Positions 51,131 through 58,019 of a stretch of 64,000 bases of DNA are shown here, piece after piece (position 1 is the first letter of the stretch; each line of letters begins with the position of its first letter). Origin of the DNA: Streptomyces odontomachi (GTDB lineage Bacteria; Actinomycetota; Actinomycetes; Streptomycetales; Streptomycetaceae); contig NZ_JAMJWG010000009.1 in assembly GCF_024435355.1 (NCBI RefSeq), positions 186,001 to 250,000 on the forward strand, read 5' to 3'. A model generated the notes under the pieces. It was not told the DNA's origin. It searched no databases and worked only from the letters and a program-made list of their open reading frames with translations. Made by a program: the position numbers and the translations under genes.

Positions 51131-51510
51131 GCCCGGCTCGGCCCACGATCCGGTCCGCTCCACTGCCTTGACGCACGCCCTGAGGACACGCCCATAGGGC
51201 ACGTCCTTGGGAGACGTCCTTGAGGCAGTGGGGAGGATCCGGCGTACGGGCACGTGTAGCCGGTCGAGCGATGGCCCGCCCCCTTGCCCCGGAGCGGGCC
51301 CGCAGGGCCGCCTGGACCGTCGGGCGCGACGGCTGCCCCGAGCGCGCCTTGCCCCCGGACGTGCAGCGTGCCGGGATGGTCGCTCTGGGTGTCGTGGCCG
51401 TGGGCCGTGCCGAGGCCAGCGGAAGCCTTCAGGGGGAGTGGGCGTCGGTCGGCGCGATCTCTGCGTAGGGTGGACGCGCCACGTAACGGCCCCAGGAAGG
51501 AAAGCTGACC
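51131..51510. other. Gap between DUF3052 and ahpE genes
   Basis: 380 bases with no convincing gene. The first 100 bases contain the long imperfect hairpin (separate entry). The last part just before ahpE should contain its promoter; TAGGGT at 51466-51471 looks like a -10 element. I tested the stretch for a tRNA by looking for acceptor and T-loop words and found none. Confidence 0.6.
51161..51230. terminator. 70-nt imperfect hairpin downstream of DUF3052
   Basis: The sequence starts CACTGCC and ends GGCAGTG, and the inner words GACG, CCC, AGGAC and GCCC pair in register with GGGC, GTCCT, GGG and CGTC on the other side of a three-base loop (ATA). The result is one long arm with small internal loops. 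Its location 30 bp after the DUF3052 stop suggests a terminator, although a structured small RNA is possible. Confidence 0.55.
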
Positions 51511-51969
51511 ATGGCGATCGAGGCAGGCACCAAGGCCCCGGACTTTGAGCTGAAGAACCAGCACGGCGAGATCGTGCGGCTCTCGGACTTCCGCGGCAAG
51601 AAGAACGTGGTGCTGCTCTTCTACCCGTTCGCTTTCACCGGTGTGTGCACCGGCGAGCTGTGCGCCCTGCGCGACGAGCTGCCGAAGTTCGTCAACGACG
51701 ACGTGCAGCTGCTCGCCGTCTCCAACGACTCGCCCTTCACCCTGCGCGTCTTCGCCGAGAAGGAGGGCCTCGACTACCCGCTGCTCTCCGACTTCTGGCC
51801 GCACGGTGAGATCTCGCGCAGCTACGGGATCTTCGACGAGGAGAAGGGCTGCGCGGTGCGCGGCACCTTCATCATCGACAAGGAGGGCGTGGTGCGCTGG
51901 ACGGTGGTGAACGCACTGCCGGACGCCCGTGACCTCAACGAGTACGCCGCGGCCCTCGACACACTCTGA
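51511..51969 (+). CDS. ahpE: Peroxiredoxin, AhpE type
   Basis: Reduces hydroperoxides and peroxynitrite. The 152-aa protein has the peroxidatic cysteine in the motif FTGVCTGELC and the downstream SDFWPHG and RGTFIID segments of M. tuberculosis AhpE (Rv2238c), a one-cysteine peroxiredoxin. Unlike that protein, as I recall it, this one has additional cysteines: the second in CTGELC and one in EKGCAVRG. ATG 51511 has an AAGGAAAG site upstream. Confidence 0.93.
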   Translation: MAIEAGTKAPDFELKNQHGEIVRLSDFRGKKNVVLLFYPFAFTGVCTGELCALRDELPKFVNDDVQLLAVSNDSPFTLRVFAEKEGLDYPLLSDFWPHGEISRSYGIFDEEKGCAVRGTFIIDKEGVVRWTVVNALPDARDLNEYAAALDTL

Positions 51970-52083
51970 TGCATCCGGCGCAAGGTCTGCTGCACTCCGG
52001 GAACCCGTCACTAGGATCCATTCGTTGATCCGACAGCCAGTGCATTACGGGGCTCCCCGCCCCAGAAACCAATGGGAGGACTC

Positions 52084-52659
52084 GTGGGAGTCAGCCTCAG
52101 CAAGGGCGGCAACGTATCGCTCACCAAGGAGGCGCCCGGCCTGACAGCGGTCACGGTCGGTCTGGGGTGGGACGTGCGTACCACCACGGGCGCGGACTTC
52201 GACCTGGACGCCACCGCCATCCTCACCAACGCGGAGGGCAAGGTCAGCAACGACCAGAACTTCGTGTTTTTCAACAACCTGAAGAGCCCGGACGGCTCGG
52301 TCGAGCACACCGGTGACAACCTCACGGGTGAGGGCGAAGGCGACGACGAGCAGATCAAGGTCAACCTCAGCGCCGTCCCGACCGACGTCGAGAAGATCGT
52401 CTTCCCGGTCTCGATCTACGACGCCGAAAACCGCCAGCAATCCTTCGGCCAGGTGCGCAACGCGTTCATCCGCGTCGTGAACCAGGCCAACGAGCAGGAG
52501 ATCGCGCGGTACGACCTCTCCGAGGACGCCTCGACCGAGACCGCCATGGTCTTCGGCGAGCTCTACCGCCACAACGGCGAGTGGAAGTTCCGCGCCATCG
52601 GCCAGGGCTACGCCTCCGGCCTGCGTGGCATCGCGCAGGACTTCGGCGTCAACGTCTGA
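52084..52659 (+). CDS. terD: TerD-family stress protein (copy 1)
   Basis: A 191-aa calcium-binding protein of the tellurium-resistance/stress family. It begins GVSLSKGGNVSLTKEAPGL, has the metal-site region DFDLDATAI and the conserved acidic loop NNLKSPDGSVEHTGDNL followed by TGEGEGDDE, and ends LRGIAQDFGVNV, all canonical. GTG 52084 is chosen since GGGAGGA is a few nt upstream; an ATG at 52072 sits inside that ribosome site. It is probably cytoplasmic or membrane-peripheral. A second copy follows after 255 bp. Confidence 0.94.
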   Translation: MGVSLSKGGNVSLTKEAPGLTAVTVGLGWDVRTTTGADFDLDATAILTNAEGKVSNDQNFVFFNNLKSPDGSVEHTGDNLTGEGEGDDEQIKVNLSAVPTDVEKIVFPVSIYDAENRQQSFGQVRNAFIRVVNQANEQEIARYDLSEDASTETAMVFGELYRHNGEWKFRAIGQGYASGLRGIAQDFGVNV

Positions 52660-52830
52660 CCGACCGGCAGCGCCAGAGCCGGCCGCTGCACCAAGGCCGG
52701 GACGCGGCTCCCGAGGCCGGTTCGCGCACCGGGCCGGCCGGGGATGCCCGAGCCGGCGAAGAGACGGCCCGGGCGGGGCGGCGCTGCGTTTGGCGGCCGG
52801 AGCAGCAGGCAAGGGACAGGTCAGCTCAAC

Positions 52831-52866
52831 GGTCCGGCGCCGCACCCACGAGTGCGGCGCCGGACC
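52831..52866. terminator. Perfect 15-bp stem-loop between the two terD copies
   Basis: GGTCCGGCGCCGCAC (52831-52845) pairs with GTGCGGCGCCGGACC (52852-52866) across a 6-base loop. It lies 171 bp after the first terD stop and 48 bp before the second terD start. It is probably a terminator, although being so close to the second gene it could also act as an attenuator. Confidence 0.75.
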
Positions 52867-52914
52867 GGCTCTTGGCTCACACGACAGTTCCGTCACTCGG
52901 GGAGGACCACGAAC

Positions 52915-53490
52915 ATGGGCGTCACGCTCGCCAAGGGAGGCAACGTCTCCCTCTCCAAAGCCGCACCCAACCTCACACAGGTGATGGTCGGGCTCGGCTG
53001 GGACGCACGCTCCACCACCGGAGCCCCCTTCGACCTGGACGCCAGCGCCCTGCTGTGCAGCAGCGGCCGCGTCCTCGGCGACGAGTGGTTCGTCTTCTAC
53101 AACAACCTCAAGAGCCCCGACGGCTCCGTGGAGCACACCGGCGACAACCTCACGGGCGAAGGCGAAGGCGACGACGAGTCGATCCTGCTGGACCTCTCCA
53201 AGGTCCCGGAATCCTGCGACAAGATCGTCTTCCCGGTCTCCATCCACGAAGCGGACGCACGCGGCCAAACCTTCGGCCAGGTGAATAACGCGTTCATCCG
53301 CGTCGTCAACCAGACCGACGGCCAGGAACTCGCCCGCTACGACCTCTCCGAAGACGCCTCATCGGAGACCGCGATGATCTTCGGCGAGGTGTACCGCTAT
53401 GGAAACGAGTGGAAGTTCCGAGCCGTCGGCCAAGGGTATGCATCCGGATTGCGGGGCATCGCTCTAGACTTCGGGGTCAATGTTTCGTAA
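52915..53490 (+). CDS. terD: TerD-family stress protein (copy 2)
   Basis: A 191-aa paralogue of the preceding gene, with the same start (GVTLAKGGNVSLSKAAPNL), the metal-site region PFDLDASAL, an identical acidic loop and the ending LRGIALDFGVNV. The acidic-loop protein sequence of 26 residues is the same in both copies, while flanks differ. ATG 52915 has GGAGGA 8 nt upstream. The DUF475 membrane-protein gene follows after 70 bp, so the two may be co-transcribed. Confidence 0.94.
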   Translation: MGVTLAKGGNVSLSKAAPNLTQVMVGLGWDARSTTGAPFDLDASALLCSSGRVLGDEWFVFYNNLKSPDGSVEHTGDNLTGEGEGDDESILLDLSKVPESCDKIVFPVSIHEADARGQTFGQVNNAFIRVVNQTDGQELARYDLSEDASSETAMIFGEVYRYGNEWKFRAVGQGYASGLRGIALDFGVNVS

Positions 53491-53560
53491 AGCCGGGTTC
53501 GGCGCGGGGGAGAAGATCCCCCAGACTCCGTCCGGGGGGCTCCACACGATTGGGTAGCAC

Positions 53561-54709
53561 GTGCTTCTGAAAACCTTCGGCTGGTCCTTCGTGATCACCG
53601 CGCTGGGCCTGGGCCTGGCGGTGCTCTACGGAGGCATGACCGCCTTCGGGATCGTGGCGATCCTGTCCGTCCTCGAGATCTCGCTGTCCTTCGACAATGC
53701 GGTGGTCAACGCCGGAATCCTGAAGAAGATGAATGCCTTCTGGCAGAAGATCTTCCTCACCGTCGGTGTGCTGATCGCCGTCTTCGGAATGCGGCTGCTC
53801 TTCCCTGTAGTGATCGTGGCCGTCACCGCGAAACTCAGCCCGGTCGACGCGGTGAACCTGGCCCTGACCGACAAGAGCCGCTACCAGGAACTGGTGACCG
53901 ACGCCCACCCGGCGATCGCCGCCTTCGGCGGTATGTTCCTGCTGATGATCTTCCTCGACTTCATATTCGAGGACCGGGACATCCAGTGGCTGCGCTGGAT
54001 CGAGCGCCCCCTGGCCAAGCTCGGCAAGGTCGACATGCTGTCGGTCTGCATCTCCCTGCTGGTGCTGCTGGGCGCCTCCATGACCTTCGCCGCCCATGCC
54101 CACCAGCACGGCGGCGGCCACGCCGACAAGGGCGAGACGGTGCTCATCTCCGGGATACTGGGGCTGGTCACCTACATGATCGTCGGCGGTCTCTCCGGGT
54201 TCTTCGAGGACCGGCTGGAGGAAGAAGAAGAGCGCGAGCACGAAGCCGAGGAAGAAGCCAGGAAGTCCGGCAAGAAGGTCGACGCGGTGCGTCTGGCCGG
54301 TAAGGCCGCCTTCTTCATGTTCCTCTACCTGGAGGTCCTGGACGCCTCGTTCTCGTTCGACGGCGTCATCGGTGCCTTCGCCATCACCAACGACATCGTG
54401 CTCATGGCGCTCGGCCTCGGCATCGGCGCCATGTACGTCCGCTCCCTCACCGTCTACCTGGTCCGCCAGGGCACCCTCGACGACTATGTCTACCTGGAGC
54501 ACGGCGCGCACTACGCCATCGGCGCGCTGGCCGTACTCCTCCTCGTCACGATCCAGTACCAGATCAACGAGGTCATCACGGGCCTGGTCGGCGTCATCCT
54601 GATCGGCTGGTCCTTCTGGTCCTCCGTGCGCCGTAACCGCGCCCTCGCGGAGGCGGAGGGAAAAGCTGAGACCTCGGGCGACAGAGCGGAAGTGTCTTCC
54701 GGGGTCTGA
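53561..54709 (+). CDS. DUF475-family integral membrane protein (TerC-like)
   Basis: A 382-aa membrane protein with about nine hydrophobic segments. The motifs LEISLSFDNAVVNAGIL near the N-terminus and LEVLDASFSFDGVIGAF in the second half are the acidic intramembrane signatures shared with the TerC superfamily, thought to move metal ions. A His/Gly segment (HAHQHGGGH) and a highly charged Glu/Lys loop (EEEEEREHEAEEEARK) lie between the halves. Start GTG 53561. TerC-like proteins associate with TerD/TerB at the membrane, which fits the gene order. Confidence 0.9.
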   Translation: MLLKTFGWSFVITALGLGLAVLYGGMTAFGIVAILSVLEISLSFDNAVVNAGILKKMNAFWQKIFLTVGVLIAVFGMRLLFPVVIVAVTAKLSPVDAVNLALTDKSRYQELVTDAHPAIAAFGGMFLLMIFLDFIFEDRDIQWLRWIERPLAKLGKVDMLSVCISLLVLLGASMTFAAHAHQHGGGHADKGETVLISGILGLVTYMIVGGLSGFFEDRLEEEEEREHEAEEEARKSGKKVDAVRLAGKAAFFMFLYLEVLDASFSFDGVIGAFAITNDIVLMALGLGIGAMYVRSLTVYLVRQGTLDDYVYLEHGAHYAIGALAVLLLVTIQYQINEVITGLVGVILIGWSFWSSVRRNRALAEAEGKAETSGDRAEVSSGV

Positions 54710-54788
54710 ACTCGGCCGGTTCCCGGCGGTCGCGGCGGCTTTGCACGCTCCGGCGGTGTGATGCCGGCCGCAATGAGGAACGCTCAGT

Positions 54789-54828
54789 GCGGGGCGGTTC
54801 TGAGGCGCAGGCCTCGCGACCGCCCCGC
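54789..54828. terminator. Two-tier hairpin after the DUF475 gene
   Basis: The outer stem GCGGGGCGGT/ACCGCCCCGC (54789-54798 and 54819-54828) encloses an inner stem GAGGC/GCCTC (54802-54806 and 54811-54815). It lies 80 bp after the DUF475 stop and 90 bp before the TerA-like start. The following 30 bp contain three repeats of GTCTCAGCG-like units. Confidence 0.7.
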
Positions 54829-54917
54829 AACACGGTCTCAGCAGTCTCGGCGGTCTCAGCGGTCTCAGCGGTCCTTACGGATTCGCATCGGTGGCATTAC
54901 AGGACACAGGGGGTGGC

Positions 54918-55655
54918 ATGTCCTTCTGGGACGATATCTGGCGCGGGCGCTCGGAACAGTTCGACTCGGGCAGCGCGGCGAGCAACTCCATCTCACTGAC
55001 CAAACGCCGTTCCGTGGTCTCGCTCACCAAACAGGGCGCAGCCACCGGCAATCTCCGGGTCAACCTCTCCTGGCGGATGCGCACCTCGGACATCGGCGCC
55101 CCCGAGCGCGTCAGCGTGCTGCGGCACCCGTCCAAGATCTTCAAGCCCGACGTGGTCCAGGCGCACACCCAGAGCATGGTCAACGTCGACCTCGACCTCG
55201 GCTGCCTGTACGAGCTGGCGGACGGCACCAAGGGCGTCGTCCAACCCCTCGGCGACTTCTTCGGCGAGCTGAACGCACCGCCCTACGTGAAGCTCAGCGG
55301 CGACGACCGGTTCGGCTCCGGCTCCGGCGAGACCATCTTCATCAACCTCGACCACCGCGAGGACATCAAGCGCCTGCTGGTGTTCGTCTACATCTACGAC
55401 CAGACCCCGGCCTTCGACCGCACCCACGCCGTCGTCACGCTCTACCCCAGCAACGGCCCCCGGATCGAGATCAGCCTCGACGAACGCGCCCCGCAGGCCC
55501 GATCATGTGCCGTCTTCTCCATCGAGAACATCAAGGGCGAACTGACCGTGCGCCGCGAGGTGAAGTTCGTCTACGGCTTCCAGGCCGAGCTCGACCGGCT
55601 CTACGGCTGGGGCCTCCAGTGGGGGCGCGGGTACAAGTCCAAGACCGGGCGCTGA
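54918..55655 (+). CDS. TerA-like stress protein
   Basis: A 245-aa soluble protein of the Ter system. After a variable N-terminus (MSFWDDIWRGRS) it has the family-like features GNLRVNLSWRM, VDLDLGCLYELADGTKGVVQPLG, GETIFINLDHREDIKRLLVFVYIYD and VKFVYGFQAELDRLYGW, which I recognise as TerA, a relative of the TerD beta-sandwich. ATG 54918 follows GGGGGTGG. It is convergent with the next TerD-type gene, with 3 bp between the stops. Confidence 0.86.
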   Translation: MSFWDDIWRGRSEQFDSGSAASNSISLTKRRSVVSLTKQGAATGNLRVNLSWRMRTSDIGAPERVSVLRHPSKIFKPDVVQAHTQSMVNVDLDLGCLYELADGTKGVVQPLGDFFGELNAPPYVKLSGDDRFGSGSGETIFINLDHREDIKRLLVFVYIYDQTPAFDRTHAVVTLYPSNGPRIEISLDERAPQARSCAVFSIENIKGELTVRREVKFVYGFQAELDRLYGWGLQWGRGYKSKTGR

Positions 55656-55658
55656 ACG

Positions 55659-56543
55659 TCAGCGGCGGAGGAACTGCGGCCCCTGGGGCGGCAGGGTGAA
55701 CTCCTGATCGCCCACCGGCGCGCCCACCGGCTGCGGATACCCGTAGGCCGGTCCCGGACCCGCGGGCGCCGCCTGGGTCGGTGCGGCCTGCGTGGCCGCC
55801 GGCTGCGGATAGCCGTAGGCGGGCTGGGGCACGGCGCGCTCGGTGACCGCGGAGGGCGGATAGGCGTAGGCGGGCTGGGCAGCGGCGGTGGCCGCGGCCG
55901 CCGAGGTGGGTTGATCGGTGGTGGACTGAGCTGCGGCGGCGGGTTGGGGTTCCCGCTGCGCAGGTGCCGCCGTCTCCTGGTCGGCCTCCGCCGCGGCCTC
56001 CATGTCGTCCACGGAGATTCCGAAGTCCGTGGCCAGCCCGACCAGCCCGTTCGAGTAGCCCTCCCCGAGCGCCCGGAACTTCCAGGCGTCCCCGCGACGG
56101 TAGAGCTCACCGCAGATCAGCGCCGTCTCGGTGCCCGTCTCCGGCGACACGTCGAAGTACGCGAACGGCTCGCCGCCATACGAACCGGCGTCGTACAACG
56201 CGATGCGCAGGGTCTGCACCTGCTCGAAAGGCGCGTCGTCCGCCGACGCCACCAGCAGTACCCGGCTCACCTCCGGTGCCAGCGCCGTCAGGTCCGTCTG
56301 GACGGTGTCGGTGAGGCCTTCGGCGTCCCGCTTCTTCCCGAGCCGCCAGACCGCGCCCGACGGATGGCGGGGCTGGTTGTAGAAGACGAAGTCCTCGTCG
56401 GAGCCGACCCTGCCGTCGGAACCCAGCAGCAATGCAGAGGCATCGACATCCGGTGTGTGGTGGCCAGGCGTCCAGCGCAGCACGGCGCGCACCGCCGAGG
56501 CCTCGACCGGGACGTTCGACCCCTTCAGCATCGCTTCTGTCAT
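55659..56543 (-). CDS. Divergent TerD-family protein with Pro/Gln/Tyr-rich tail
   Basis: A 294-aa protein. Residues about 1-180 are a TerD domain (begins MTEAMLKGSNVPVEASAV, keeps DVDASALLLGSDGRV and FRALGEGYSNGLVGLATDFGISV). The acidic calcium loop of the other two copies is replaced by a basic stretch (PRHPSGAVWRLGKKRDAEGL), so metal binding is doubtful. The tail of about 110 residues is Ala/Pro/Gln-rich with repeated AYGYPQP units. ATG 56543 has AGGA 7 nt upstream. It is read against the rest of the island. Confidence 0.88.
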   Translation of the reverse strand: MTEAMLKGSNVPVEASAVRAVLRWTPGHHTPDVDASALLLGSDGRVGSDEDFVFYNQPRHPSGAVWRLGKKRDAEGLTDTVQTDLTALAPEVSRVLLVASADDAPFEQVQTLRIALYDAGSYGGEPFAYFDVSPETGTETALICGELYRRGDAWKFRALGEGYSNGLVGLATDFGISVDDMEAAAEADQETAAPAQREPQPAAAAQSTTDQPTSAAAATAAAQPAYAYPPSAVTERAVPQPAYGYPQPAATQAAPTQAAPAGPGPAYGYPQPVGAPVGDQEFTLPPQGPQFLRR

Positions 56544-56806
56544 ACGGTCATCCTGCCTGTTCGATTCGGGTGGGGACAATGTGGGGTCCCGAGTCCGGCG
56601 ACGACCAGGAGGCTCCGTGACTTGCATGAGGCATGGCCGGAATCGACGGCATGGAAGGGGCGGAACTCGCTGAACGGGTACGGCGGTAAAGCCTGATGCG
56701 GCAGAGTTACCCGATTTTCATGCCCCGTCGCCGTCCCAGACAGGTACGCCTCCGTACTATTACCGGCCATATCGTGTCGGCCTGCTTGACGAGACGGGGG
56801 ACTCTT

Positions 56807-57988
56807 ATGCGGCACTTCGGACACCTTGCGCCGGAGGTGCGTGAGCATCTTTTTCACCGGCAACCCTGCCGGTTCAGCGCTGACGCCCCCGCTGCCCTGC
56901 TGTCCGTGGCGCTGGGCGCCACGCTCTACAGCCCCGCGACACGGCCCGCGCTGGCCCACGACATCGTCAAGCAGGCCCGGCACGGCGTGGTCTCCATGGT
57001 GCTCTGCCTGGAGGACTCGATCGACGACGCCGACGTCGAGACCGCCGAGAAGAACCTGGTCCACCACCTCACCGCGCTCTCCGCGCGCGGGACGCCCGCA
57101 TGGGACGCGGACGTCGATCTTCCGCTGCTCTTCATCCGGGTGCGGGCCCCGGAACAGATACCCGACCTGGTGCGCCGCCTCGGTCCCGCCGTCCGGCTGC
57201 TCTCCGGTTTCGTGCTGCCCAAGTTCACCGAGGAACGCGGCGTCGTCTTCCTGGAGGCCCTGACCGGCGCAGAGGCGGACTGCGGCCGCCGGCTGTTCGC
57301 CATGCCGGTCCTGGAGTCACCGGAACTGCTGCATCTGGAGACCCGTGCGGAGACCCTGGCCGGCATCGTCCGCACGGTCGACAAGTACCGCGACCGGGTA
57401 CTGGCCCTGCGGCTCGGTGTCACCGACTTCTGCTCGGCGTACGGACTGCGCCGGTCCCCCGAGATGACCGCCTATGACGTGCAGATCGTGGCCGGCGCGA
57501 TCGGTGACGTCGTCAATGTGCTGGGGCGCGCCGACGGCACCGGCTTCATCGTCACCGGGCCCGTCTGGGAGTACTTCCGTTTGCAGGAACGCATCTTCAA
57601 GCCGCAGCTGCGGCAGAGCCCGTTCTCCGGGCGCGCGGAGCACCTGCGTACCGCCCTCATCGAGCATGACCTGGACGGGCTGCTCCGCGAGATCGAACTG
57701 GACCGCGCCAACGGCCTGCTCGGCAAGACCTGCATCCATCCCTCGCACGTGCTCCCCGTCCATGCGCTGTCCGTCGTCAGCCACGAGGAGTTCAGCGACG
57801 CCCGTGACATCCTGCGCCCGGACCGCGACGGCGGCGGGGTCCTGCGCTCCACGTACACCAACAAGATGAACGAGGTGAAACCCCACCGAGCCTGGGCCGA
57901 GCGGGTCCTGCGGCGCGCCGAGGTCTTCGGCGTCGCCCGGGAGAACGTCGGTTTCGTGGAGCTGCTCGCCGCCGGACTCCCCGGCTGA
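56807..57988 (+). CDS. HpcH/HpaI aldolase/citrate lyase-family enzyme of the Ter island
   Basis: A 393-aa enzyme of the citrate lyase beta/HpcH fold, which cleaves or forms C-C bonds on CoA or keto-acid substrates. Typical elements are MVLCLEDSIDDAD (metal-binding Glu/Asp), LFIRVRAPEQIPDLV, SGFVLPKFTEE, MPVLESPEL and GKTCIHPSHV. Members of this subfamily occur in predicted Ter-linked biosynthetic operons with PRTase, PELOTA and HAD proteins. ATG 56807 has GGGGGA upstream. The next gene starts 31 bp later, so the two are an operon. Confidence 0.88.
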   Translation: MRHFGHLAPEVREHLFHRQPCRFSADAPAALLSVALGATLYSPATRPALAHDIVKQARHGVVSMVLCLEDSIDDADVETAEKNLVHHLTALSARGTPAWDADVDLPLLFIRVRAPEQIPDLVRRLGPAVRLLSGFVLPKFTEERGVVFLEALTGAEADCGRRLFAMPVLESPELLHLETRAETLAGIVRTVDKYRDRVLALRLGVTDFCSAYGLRRSPEMTAYDVQIVAGAIGDVVNVLGRADGTGFIVTGPVWEYFRLQERIFKPQLRQSPFSGRAEHLRTALIEHDLDGLLREIELDRANGLLGKTCIHPSHVLPVHALSVVSHEEFSDARDILRPDRDGGGVLRSTYTNKMNEVKPHRAWAERVLRRAEVFGVARENVGFVELLAAGLPG

Positions 57989-58019
57989 ACACGGCTGAAC
58001 ACAAGGACGCACGAGGACG

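Noticed and set aside
51131..51510. Possible tRNA or riboswitch before ahpE
   Set aside because: The structured stretch has no T-loop or anticodon-arm words and no known riboswitch core; only a long hairpin is supported.
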